Below are positions 8,469 through 15,814 of a stretch of 64,000 bases of DNA, piece by piece. Source of the DNA: Pseudobacteriovorax sp. (GTDB taxonomy: Bacteria > Bdellovibrionota_B > Oligoflexia > Oligoflexales > Oligoflexaceae); NCBI GenBank assembly GCA_013215145.1, contig JABSRP010000011.1:186001-250000 (forward strand). Direction: 5' to 3'. Position 1 is the first letter of the stretch. Each line of letters opens with the position of its first letter. The translations under genes were made by a program, and so were the position numbers. The notes beneath the pieces were generated by a model that saw only the letters and a program-made list of their open reading frames with translations, was not told the DNA's origin and searched no databases.

Positions 8469-11204
8469 ATGAAGGTATGCAAATCTTCTGTTCTAGCTGT
8501 GTTACTAGCGTTTGGACTACAGAGCTGCGTGCAAGATCCGCCAGCTCACAAGGAAACCGAGCAGTTGGTCTCAACTTCAGATAAACATGCTGGCTCAAAT
8601 TCGGCAGGTAATCTGTTAGCTACAGCGATCCAAAAAACAGAAAATATCGATATTGTTTTTGTGCCGAGCAGCGTTCTCGCCGATGACCAATTCGCTCTGC
8701 TCACCCCTGAGATGAGTGAAGAAGACGTCGAAGATCGTATCATGAGGCTTTACAATAAAAGCTCAACGGATATGACGTTTATTGCAGGGACTATGCGAGG
8801 TCGTGATATCTCTCGTTTTGTACGGGCAAGGACCATTGAGACCTTAAGGCACGATCTACACGTGGCGGGTATGACCTATGCCATCGAGTTGGAAGGCGGT
8901 ATCCCGAGAGTCGAGAGCTTCCGTCTGGAAGGTGGCAATCGTATCGAACCAAACGGTGTGTATCGAGTTGCGGTTCAGGAAAATGCTTATCGTGGTGTGT
9001 TTCCTGGGTACTACTTTCGTCAGGGACTCAATCGCTCGTTTCGTGAAGAGCGCGATAGCTTTTCGGCTGCAGACAGTCTGAAAGCTTATCTAAAATCTGT
9101 TAAAAATCTGACGAAATACTCTGAGTTTCGTTCTGAGGTGACCCTTCAGAACAACGGCACTGTTGAGGGCATCACAGCGATTTCTCAGATCCAAGGTAAC
9201 CGGCATATGTCCCCTTACCTTGGTAAATCGGTTACCGTTCGTGGTGTTGTTACCACTGTAGGAAGCGATAACGAAGGCAATCGCGAGGGAGTCCTGGAAG
9301 GATATATTCAATCTTTGGATCCAGACGATAGCCCATTGACCTCCGAAGGTATTTACTTTGATCTGGAAGGTCAAGATTCTGTCAGTGTTGCGGTTGGTGA
9401 TATCGTCACGATTTCAGGTATCGTCTATGAGGATGTTGTTTCAGAAGCCCTAACAAGAACCGGCATTCGGCAGGTTTCGTCTGTAGCTATTGAATCCTCA
9501 GGTAACAAATTGCCAGAGCCGTTCTTGGTTGGTGATGGCGATGTGAGAGTTCCCAATAAGGTGATCTCGAGCTGGTATGGCGACCTAAATGAGAAACCAT
9601 TCCTTAATCTGGAAGACGGTATCGATTTTTGGGAGTCCTTGGAAGGGATGTACGTAAAAGTCGTTAAGCCCGTGGTTGTCGGTTTTGCCGGCGGACGCAA
9701 AGACTACAACCCAAATCCAAGACCTAAGGGATACATCAATGTATTTATTGCTGCTGATCGTAGTCGTAGTCTTGAGCAGGTGACGCCTCAACCCAATAGA
9801 CAGAGTGAGACGGCAAGTCTTCTGCCTTATAATCAGGATGTTAAAGGTGGCTTAATTATTGACAACATTAAAGATGACTACAACCCTGAGATCATCCGCG
9901 TTATTGATCACCACCTAGCTCCCAATGTTAGAAGTTCTTATCTTTATAATGTCGGCGATTCTATCGGTTACGACGTGCTAGGAGTCATAGGCTACAATGT
10001 CAATCTATTTGGTTCCGGCGAGTATGTTCTCTACGTAACGGGAGATTTTTCAGGTACCGTATCGAAAGAGGATTATAAGCCAGTCGATCCAAACGACTGT
10101 AACCTCGATGGTCTTCCAGATACTCAAGAAGAGCTTGATGTACTTGGCGTATGCAAATTTGATTTTCAGTATCAGTTGGCAAAGCCAGCTACCACTCTGA
10201 GACCCGAAGATGGAAAGCTGACCGTAGCTACCTTTAATGTGGAAAACCTCTCGGGAAGCGAAGCCTCGGCCGGTGGAAAAGACTATCGTTTTGAGAATTT
10301 TGCAAGGTCAATCGAGCAGAAGCTTTCGTGTCCCGATATTATTAACTTGGTGGAAATCCAAGATAACGATGGACCTTTAGACCGAAACCCACTAGCGGGC
10401 GAAGATCAAAAAACGGGCGATGCCGATGCGTCTTTAACTCTGCAAAGACTGATCGACAAGATCAAGCATTGTCCCCATCCTGCGGAATATAAGCCGATCA
10501 ATGTGGATCCCTTCGAGAATGCTGAGGGCGGTCAGCCTGGGGGTAATATCCGTGTTGCTATGATCTATAACAGCCTACGGGTTGGATTCACCCCTAGAGG
10601 GACGCCCACAGCTACATCCCAGACCTATCTAGATAGAGATAACTCTTTAGTCTTTAATCCAGGTCGGGTCTTTCCTTTCGACGAAAGGCTCAAAGGAACT
10701 CGAAAACCCATCGCGGCTGAGTTTACCTTCCAAGGCGAAAAAGTCTTTGTCATAGGTAATCACTTTAACTCGAAGGGCGGAGACACTTCTCTGTGGTCAG
10801 CAGCGCAGCCACCTGTTTTAAGATCAGAGGATCGTCGATCCAATATTGCAGCGACGGTAAACGACTTTACCAGTCTCATCCTCCAAAGGATTCCTGACGC
10901 GAATATCATTGTCACCGGTGATTTTAATGACTTTGACAATTCACGAGCGCTCAATCGCTTAGAGGGTAGTACTATGAAGAACCTCGCTAACTATGTAGCA
11001 GATGATGGTTTTGCTTTAATAAAGAAAAACGATCAGTACACCTACAACTTTGGCGGCAACTCTCAGCCACTCGACTTTATTTTAGTCTCAGAAAACATGC
11101 TAAAAAAGTCTCCAGAGCTCGCCATTCTTCATATTAACTCAGATTATATGCTGCAGATTTCAGATCACGATCCTGTAGTTTCGCGATTTGACTTTAGCAA
11201 GTAG
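8469..11204 (+). CDS. Large extracellular nuclease-like lipoprotein (5'-nucleotidase-C-like, OB-fold and endonuclease/exonuclease/phosphatase domains)
   Basis: A 911-residue lipoprotein with the signal ending LQSC (Cys 20). Residues about 60-200 resemble the C-terminal substrate domain of 5'-nucleotidases (VAGMTYAIE, then YRVAVQENAYRG). Residues about 225-320 start IQGNRHMSPYLGKSVTVRGVV, typical of the OB-like module of ExeM/NucH-type nucleases. The C-terminal 330 residues form an endonuclease/exonuclease/phosphatase domain: ATFNVENLSG, NLVEIQDNDG (catalytic Glu), NHFNSKGGD, VTGDFNDFDNS and the final SDHDPVVSRF. The likely role is degradation of extracellular DNA or nucleotides for nutrients. 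The 5'-nucleotidase-like tail domain lacks its usual metallophosphatase partner and seems transplanted onto the nuclease. It ends the operon before a strong terminator. Confidence 0.85.
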   Translation: MKVCKSSVLAVLLAFGLQSCVQDPPAHKETEQLVSTSDKHAGSNSAGNLLATAIQKTENIDIVFVPSSVLADDQFALLTPEMSEEDVEDRIMRLYNKSSTDMTFIAGTMRGRDISRFVRARTIETLRHDLHVAGMTYAIELEGGIPRVESFRLEGGNRIEPNGVYRVAVQENAYRGVFPGYYFRQGLNRSFREERDSFSAADSLKAYLKSVKNLTKYSEFRSEVTLQNNGTVEGITAISQIQGNRHMSPYLGKSVTVRGVVTTVGSDNEGNREGVLEGYIQSLDPDDSPLTSEGIYFDLEGQDSVSVAVGDIVTISGIVYEDVVSEALTRTGIRQVSSVAIESSGNKLPEPFLVGDGDVRVPNKVISSWYGDLNEKPFLNLEDGIDFWESLEGMYVKVVKPVVVGFAGGRKDYNPNPRPKGYINVFIAADRSRSLEQVTPQPNRQSETASLLPYNQDVKGGLIIDNIKDDYNPEIIRVIDHHLAPNVRSSYLYNVGDSIGYDVLGVIGYNVNLFGSGEYVLYVTGDFSGTVSKEDYKPVDPNDCNLDGLPDTQEELDVLGVCKFDFQYQLAKPATTLRPEDGKLTVATFNVENLSGSEASAGGKDYRFENFARSIEQKLSCPDIINLVEIQDNDGPLDRNPLAGEDQKTGDADASLTLQRLIDKIKHCPHPAEYKPINVDPFENAEGGQPGGNIRVAMIYNSLRVGFTPRGTPTATSQTYLDRDNSLVFNPGRVFPFDERLKGTRKPIAAEFTFQGEKVFVIGNHFNSKGGDTSLWSAAQPPVLRSEDRRSNIAATVNDFTSLILQRIPDANIIVTGDFNDFDNSRALNRLEGSTMKNLANYVADDGFALIKKNDQYTYNFGGNSQPLDFILVSENMLKKSPELAILHINSDYMLQISDHDPVVSRFDFSK

Positions 11205-11239
11205 TCGTATAGGTCTGTTTTAGAAAAAATATCTTCTGA

Positions 11240-11271
11240 CCCCAGGTATTCGTACCTGGGGTTTTCTTTTT
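11240..11271 (+). terminator. Rho-independent terminator of the 4.2-11.2 kb operon
   Basis: A perfect 9-bp stem CCCCAGGTA/TACCTGGGG (11240-11248 with 11253-11261) closed by a TTCG tetraloop is followed by a T-rich tract. It lies 36 bases after the stop of the nuclease-like gene. Confidence 0.9.
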
Positions 11272-11293
11272 AGTATTTAATACAGATAAACTA

Positions 11294-11468
11294 GAGACAT
11301 TTGCTTTGATTTGTTGTTTATTTGTTATGTTTTTGCCTATCGTTAAGGGAAAACACTTCGCTTACTTTGGTTCAGTTGCCAAAATTGTTGCAGGTATTGA
11401 CTCGTAAGTTTTCCCTTAACGATAGGCAAAAACATAACAAATAAACAACAAATCAAAGCAAATGTCTC
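11294..11468. repeat. Perfect 61-bp inverted repeat with 53-bp spacer
   Basis: The left arm 11294-11354 (starts GAGACATTTGC, ends AAGGGAAAAC) is the exact reverse complement of the right arm 11408-11468. I matched all 61 positions by eye and found no mismatch. The 53-bp spacer (11355-11407) is not part of the repeat. The element lies between the operon terminator and the FAH-family gene and contains no convincing ORF. It could be a miniature mobile element, an invertible segment or a source of a long hairpin RNA. No target-site duplication is evident at the edges. Confidence 0.95.
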
Positions 11469-11493
11469 ACAATTAAATCTAGGACTCTCAAAA

Positions 11494-12153
11494 ATGCTTT
11501 CAACACTAAGTAAAAAACTATGCAACGATAATATGCCAAAACTTTCGGGTAACATCTATGCCATTGGCCGAAATTATGCAGCTCATGCCGCAGAACTCAA
11601 TAACGAGTTACCCAAAGAACCGCTGGTATTCTTAATGTCGCCTAGTTCCCTTAGGGAGTGGGAGGAGGGAGCGACGGCCTTTCAAGGAGAAACCTTTCAT
11701 CACGAAATAGAGCTTGTGCTTTTGGTCGGTGAGCATAGTCCCTGCGGCTCTGTTCCTAGACTTAGTTCCTTAACTGGCATTACCCTGGGGCTGGATTTGA
11801 CGCGCCGAGAGGTTCAGACTCAGCTGAAAGCCAAAGGGCACCCATGGACTACGGCTAAAAATTTCCAAGGTTCAGCCTTCGTAGGTACGTTTCACTCATT
11901 AGATTCCTCTATCTGGGAAACGGGAATTACCTTTAGTTTGGATGTCAATGGCGAGACAAAACAAAGCGGAGACAGCAGATTAATGCTGTTCCCACCAAAA
12001 ACGATCTTAACTCATCTCTTGGGTTACCAAGACCTGTATCCAGGTGATCTCATATTTACCGGCACACCTGCGGGGGTGGGACCAGTTAGGCATGGTGATG
12101 AACTTGTAGCCCGATCTCGCGAATTGGGAATTCAGCTGAAAGGACAGGTCTAA
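11494..12153 (+). CDS. Fumarylacetoacetate hydrolase (FAH) family protein
   Basis: Cytoplasmic metal-dependent enzyme of the FAH/acylpyruvase superfamily, which cleaves or decarboxylates 2-oxo acids in aromatic and central carbon catabolism. Visible motifs are IYAIGRNYAAHAAEL near the start, PLVFLMSPSSL, the metal ligand pair HHEIELVLLVGE, GLDLTRREVQ, KNFQGSAFVG and the closing LIFTGTPAGVGPV. At about 219 residues it is a single-domain member like YcgM/FAHD1, which hydrolyse acylpyruvates or decarboxylate oxaloacetate. The ATG at 11494 has an AGGA at a suitable distance; an ATG at 11533 would start directly at the conserved MPKLSGNIYAIG and is also possible. The gene stands alone, with the inverted repeat just upstream, so its substrate cannot be deduced from neighbours. 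Confidence 0.88.
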   Translation: MLSTLSKKLCNDNMPKLSGNIYAIGRNYAAHAAELNNELPKEPLVFLMSPSSLREWEEGATAFQGETFHHEIELVLLVGEHSPCGSVPRLSSLTGITLGLDLTRREVQTQLKAKGHPWTTAKNFQGSAFVGTFHSLDSSIWETGITFSLDVNGETKQSGDSRLMLFPPKTILTHLLGYQDLYPGDLIFTGTPAGVGPVRHGDELVARSRELGIQLKGQV

Positions 12154-12250
12154 GGGTGATTAAGTTTTTCGAAAGTCCCATCTTAAACGACACTTTCTAT
12201 CTAGTATTTTGTTAGTATAAAATATGGAATAATTTACGGAGAAGAATGTG

Positions 12251-12751
12251 ATGAAGCGTTTATTCTTAGTTTTTGCTTTAATTTTTGCTGGCCAATCCTA
12301 CGGCAAACCTGCTTCGGCGCTTGTTGCAGCCGATACATCGAGAACCTTGATGCTGCTGATGAGTGAGTGGGAAGGTATCGAGATTTACGACGAGGGAGGC
12401 GGTTTTTTAGATCAGATCCGCGAATTCCTAGATGAATCCTATGCCTTTCTCCTCGAAAATTTTGATTATAATAATAATGGCAGAATTGATTTTGGACCGG
12501 AGCTAAGAGATTCGATCTCAGAGGTCAATAGCATTATTGTCTCTTTTTTAGATCGAGATGGGGATGGTAAATTAGCTCGGATCGAAATTCGATTATTTTT
12601 CGAAGAGTTGTTTGTCTTACTAAGAGATGAAGCTGTAGCAAGAGCATGTGAGGTCATCAATGAGGAAGCCGAAAAAGCAGGACCTTGGTTGCCTTTCCGT
12701 CCCGTGTTAAAATACTTGTCTGAGCAGTGTCGTACGACTTTAACGTTATAA
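12251..12751 (+). CDS. Secreted EF-hand calcium-binding protein
   Basis: A small protein of 166 residues with a clear signal peptide (MKRLFLVFALIFAGQSYGK). It carries two EF-hand loops in tandem. The first, beginning DYNNNGRID near residue 72, is slightly degenerate because Pro stands at the last ligand position. The second, beginning DRDGDGKL near residue 101, has all canonical ligands ending in Glu. Calcium binding outside the cytoplasm is likely; the partner is unknown. The ATG at 12251 has GGAG about 7 bases before it, and a GTG directly in front (12248) is an alternative. The DNA-J related gene follows 24 bases downstream on the same strand. Confidence 0.75.
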   Translation: MKRLFLVFALIFAGQSYGKPASALVAADTSRTLMLLMSEWEGIEIYDEGGGFLDQIREFLDESYAFLLENFDYNNNGRIDFGPELRDSISEVNSIIVSFLDRDGDGKLARIEIRLFFEELFVLLRDEAVARACEVINEEAEKAGPWLPFRPVLKYLSEQCRTTLTL

Positions 12752-12775
12752 TATGACAAAGTCAGTATTGAGAGG

Positions 12776-13645
12776 ATGCCTTACTTGTCTAGTCCTTCCC
12801 ATAAGTCTCCGGTGGACCTTTTGGATTCCTCTCTTTTACTGTCCCTGTTACTGAATCATCATCCTTGGCATCAAGAAGATTCCTTAGTGGCCAAAAACCA
12901 AAAGGCCCCCTTAATACCGGATATCAAACTTTTGAATTTGCTTTTTCCAAGATCGATGGTTAAGGCACACTTAGCGGCTGAGATTGAGCAGCAGTATTTA
13001 CTGACGTTTGCCTTAAAGCACCACCTGACGAGACTTAATTATTTTACTCACGCATGGATTGACTCGAGTATAGTAGCAGATATTCCAGAAGATTTGTGTT
13101 CAGCCTTCGAAAATGTGTGGCAGACTGTTGCCGACGCAAACATTTGGCCAATTATTGGCTTTAATGCAGCTGGTAGTTTTGTAGCCTGGCAACGAATAGG
13201 CCGTTGTCGCTTTCTCGATGCCTACGATCGGATTCTATGTGACAGCAATAGTCAAACCGTTTTTTGCGATCAGCATCGCGAACAGAGTGCTTGGTGGGAT
13301 GACTCAGGGCACCTTGATACGCTTGGAACGATGATGGCGTTCTATTGGGATCTAGAGAATATCCATGCCTACAGTCCGCAGGATTTGGATCGACTATTGT
13401 ATGGTTTCTGGGAGTCTTATGCGAAGTCTGCCGTGCTACTTGATACCTCTAGTTGGGACAAAGCCCTTTCACTCTTTTCTTTGACTAGTCTTGAGGAGCT
13501 TGTTTCCTTGGGCTTGCCGTCCTTAAGAGGGATTTACCTTAGGCGATGTATGGAATGTCACCCCGATAAAGGAGGGGAGGAATCTCAGTTTGTTGAATTG
13601 GCCGAGGCATATCGGTGCCTATCGGGCTATCTTGCAGCAAAGTGA
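12776..13645 (+). CDS. DNA-J related protein (C-terminal J domain)
   Basis: A 289-residue protein whose last 60 residues form a J domain with the diagnostic HPD motif (RRCMECHPDKGG) and the following helix FVELAEAYRCLSGY. The preceding region (FYWDLENIHAYSPQDLDRLLYGFWESYAK) resembles the DNA-J related N-terminal family, in which a 150-200-residue helical domain precedes a C-terminal J domain. Such proteins should stimulate Hsp70/DnaK ATPase activity; the client is unknown. GAGAGG lies immediately against the ATG, an unusually short spacing, so the start is uncertain. The 3' end overlaps the convergent RNA methyltransferase gene by 19 bases. Confidence 0.72.
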   Translation: MPYLSSPSHKSPVDLLDSSLLLSLLLNHHPWHQEDSLVAKNQKAPLIPDIKLLNLLFPRSMVKAHLAAEIEQQYLLTFALKHHLTRLNYFTHAWIDSSIVADIPEDLCSAFENVWQTVADANIWPIIGFNAAGSFVAWQRIGRCRFLDAYDRILCDSNSQTVFCDQHREQSAWWDDSGHLDTLGTMMAFYWDLENIHAYSPQDLDRLLYGFWESYAKSAVLLDTSSWDKALSLFSLTSLEELVSLGLPSLRGIYLRRCMECHPDKGGEESQFVELAEAYRCLSGYLAAK

Positions 13646-14391
13646 TGCATCATAATACCACTAGCCACAGCAACATTCAGGCTATCAATATCCGAAGACA
13701 TGGGGATAAAGCATCTTATCTGAGATTGGAGACCAACGGCCTTTGAAACGCCGTGACCCTCACTTCCCAGGACCAACGCGATCCTTTTTTCTGCTTCGAT
13801 TTGATGAATCGGGGTGCTCTCGCTACTGATCTCAGAGCAAGCGATCTTGTAATCCAATTCTTGTACATCCCTGAGAACCTCGACAATATCTTGGCAATGA
13901 TGAATCTTGAGCTTGAAGGTGGATCCCATTGCCACCCTCAGCGCTCGTCTGACCCAGGGACTACAACTTTCACCGTCAACGATGATGCCGGAAAATTGAA
14001 ACGCCAAGGCATTTCTAACTACAGCTCCGATATTTTCCGCGTTGTTGACTCCATTCAAAATCAAGATGCGATCAGGTAAGGTTTCCAAGGCCGCATCTTT
14101 TGGTCTTTCGGCAATAGCCATAACACCTTTGTGAATCGAATGGCCGGTCATTTGGCGAACATCACTCTCACTGAGAAAGGATACCGGACTGCCGGAGGCC
14201 CTGATCAAGTCTTCATGCTCGAGGAAAAAAGTCTCGGGACAGACGATTCGTACCGTTGGAATACTGGCTTTGAGCAGTCGCAAAACCAGCTTAGCGCTGT
14301 CGGCCACGATAAGGCCTCTTTGTCGCAATTCTCCATCTTTTTGCGTCATGAAATATGCCCGGTGCTCTTCCGGAAGATGGCTCGGAACCAT
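13627..14391 (-). CDS. TrmH/SpoU-family RNA 2'-O-methyltransferase
   Basis: An SPOUT-class methyltransferase using S-adenosylmethionine to methylate ribose 2'-OH in rRNA or tRNA. The three family motifs are present: LNGVNNAENIGAVVRNA (motif 1, substrate Asn/Arg), IALVLGSEGHGVS (motif 2) and IPMSSDIDSLNVAVASGI (motif 3), which form the trefoil-knot cofactor site. An N-terminal extension of about 100 residues resembles the RNA-binding part of RlmB/TsnR-like members. The target nucleotide cannot be told from the sequence. The ATG at 14391 has AGGAG 4 bases upstream and is preferred over a TTG at 14418 that lacks a ribosome-binding site. It is divergent from the DUF1338 gene. Confidence 0.9.
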   Translation of the reverse strand: MVPSHLPEEHRAYFMTQKDGELRQRGLIVADSAKLVLRLLKASIPTVRIVCPETFFLEHEDLIRASGSPVSFLSESDVRQMTGHSIHKGVMAIAERPKDAALETLPDRILILNGVNNAENIGAVVRNALAFQFSGIIVDGESCSPWVRRALRVAMGSTFKLKIHHCQDIVEVLRDVQELDYKIACSEISSESTPIHQIEAEKRIALVLGSEGHGVSKAVGLQSQIRCFIPMSSDIDSLNVAVASGIMMHHFAAR

Positions 14392-14544
14392 AAAACTCCT
14401 AGTCTTAAAGCCTAACAAGTGGAGAGCTTTTTTTCCTTTCCCCTGCAGCAGGTCATAGGATAATGTTCCTACTCACGGGAAGTCATCCTTGTTCATCTGA
14501 TATATCATAGGCTGCAAAGAATTGGTCTGTAAAAAGGAGGGTAT

Positions 14545-15474
14545 ATGAGTCATTTTGATCATCTCTATTGCCGGAATAAAGTCATTTCTGCGTTGTGGGA
14601 GCACTATTACCGTCAGGTTCCCTTCGCGGCAACCATAGAAAAGGCATTCGCGGCACGAGGTGATTTGTGGATTGAAGACCACGTCGCGTTCCGTACCTTA
14701 CCTGGAGTGCACTGCGGCATGCATATTTTACAGAAACTCTTCGAATGGCTCGGTTATGAGCGCCGCGACGATTATGATTTTAAAGAGAAAAAGCTGAAAG
14801 CCTTCTGGATGGCGCCTAAGGACAACGATGCTCCAACGAAAGACGTGGCCCCGAAGATTTTTATTTCGGAGCTGCAGCCAGAGTCCTTCTCCCCAGCGTT
14901 TCAGGAATGCCTCAGCGAGATAGCTGCCCAGTGGCAAGAATCGCCGCTTAGTAAGCTGGAAGCCTTGGCAACTCAAGGCACTGCCACTGACAAACCTACT
15001 CGCCAAGACCAGTTTGTCGCCTCTGCAGTGGCTCTTTTAACCCAAGGACCAAGCTGGGCACGGCCAACTCATCGCATATATAACATTTTGAAGGAAGAAA
15101 GCGACTACGCTGCATGGACTTACTTGTTCGGGCATCAGATCAACCATTTTACTGTGAGCGCTCATCTGACAGATAGTTTTTCTGAATTGAATGAAATGGG
15201 AACATTCATCGAGAGCGAACTTAAGATTGAAATGAACCATTCGGGTGGTTTAGTTAAAGGCACAGCCGAGCTTTTGCTAGAGCAGATAGCGACGATGGCG
15301 GCGCAAGTTCCGGTTTACTTTCAGGAGGGTGTCCAGGACATTAGTTATGGGTTCGTCGAATTTGCCAAGCGCTACCCCTTAAAGGGGAAAACCTCCGATG
15401 GGCACTGGCATTCCTATTATCAGGGTTTTGTAGCGGCTAATGCTGATAAGATTTTTGAGTCCACCTATAAATAG
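14545..15474 (+). CDS. DUF1338 / 2-oxoadipate dioxygenase-decarboxylase-like protein
   Basis: A 309-residue cytoplasmic protein of the DUF1338 family, whose characterised members (HglS/YdcJ type) convert 2-oxoadipate to 2-hydroxyglutarate with a non-heme Fe(II) centre in lysine catabolism. Typical features are the early motif DHVAFRTLPGV, whose His is a likely metal ligand, DYDFKEKKLKAFW, and HQINHFTVSAHL near residue 205, which supplies a second His. A Glu-containing block, YGFVEFAKRYP, lies near the end. Length fits the short form of the family. A strong AAAGGAGG precedes the ATG. No other lysine-catabolism gene lies nearby, so the substrate assignment stays at family level. Confidence 0.82.
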   Translation: MSHFDHLYCRNKVISALWEHYYRQVPFAATIEKAFAARGDLWIEDHVAFRTLPGVHCGMHILQKLFEWLGYERRDDYDFKEKKLKAFWMAPKDNDAPTKDVAPKIFISELQPESFSPAFQECLSEIAAQWQESPLSKLEALATQGTATDKPTRQDQFVASAVALLTQGPSWARPTHRIYNILKEESDYAAWTYLFGHQINHFTVSAHLTDSFSELNEMGTFIESELKIEMNHSGGLVKGTAELLLEQIATMAAQVPVYFQEGVQDISYGFVEFAKRYPLKGKTSDGHWHSYYQGFVAANADKIFESTYK

Positions 15475-15496
15475 TCACAATGGGTTTTAGACGAAA

Positions 15497-15552
15497 AGAA
15501 AAGTCAAACGATGGAAGACCAGTAGACTTCTTTCATCGTTTTAACTTTTTTA
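15497..15552 (+). terminator. Terminator after the DUF1338 gene
   Basis: A long imperfect hairpin pairs the region around AAACGATG (15507-15513) with CATCGTTT (15534-15541), extended by AAGT/ACTT at the base. It ends in a run of T at 15545-15551. Confidence 0.65.
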
Positions 15553-15553
15553 G

Positions 15554-15690
15554 GGTCTCGCTCCCTACGATGGCCAATGGAAATCACAAAAACATTCAGC
15601 CGTCTTGAAACCTTTCACTGATAGCGACATTTTTCGTTCGGCTTCATAAGTTTTTTACAATTTCCTTTGGCTATCGTAGGGAGCGAGACC
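15554..15690. repeat. Imperfect inverted repeat, about 33-bp arms
   Basis: The left arm 15554-15586 and right arm 15658-15690 are inverted copies. The outer 18 bases (GGTCTCGCTCCCTACGAT) match exactly, followed by GCCAA and GGAAAT blocks separated by single mismatches. The spacer is about 71 bases. The element lies between the convergent DUF1338 and amylase genes, outside both of their terminators, and holds no ORF. Similarity to the 11.3 kb repeat is limited to a short CTATCGT...GGGA stretch. Confidence 0.85.
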
Positions 15691-15751
15691 ATAGCCAAGA
15701 ATCGATATGTCATTCTTTGGTTAGATAAGATCGTAGATATATGGAGAGTAA

Positions 15752-15785
15752 GAAAGACGACCTATCTGTACATAAATCGTCTTTC
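15752..15785 (-). terminator. Terminator after the alpha-amylase gene
   Basis: A perfect 9-bp stem GAAAGACGA/TCGTCTTTC (15752-15760 with 15777-15785) lies 30 bases beyond the amylase stop. The T tract in the amylase direction is short, so efficiency is uncertain. Confidence 0.55.
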
Positions 15786-15814
15786 CTATTGTCTAAAGTT
15801 GAGTCGTTGTCCTC

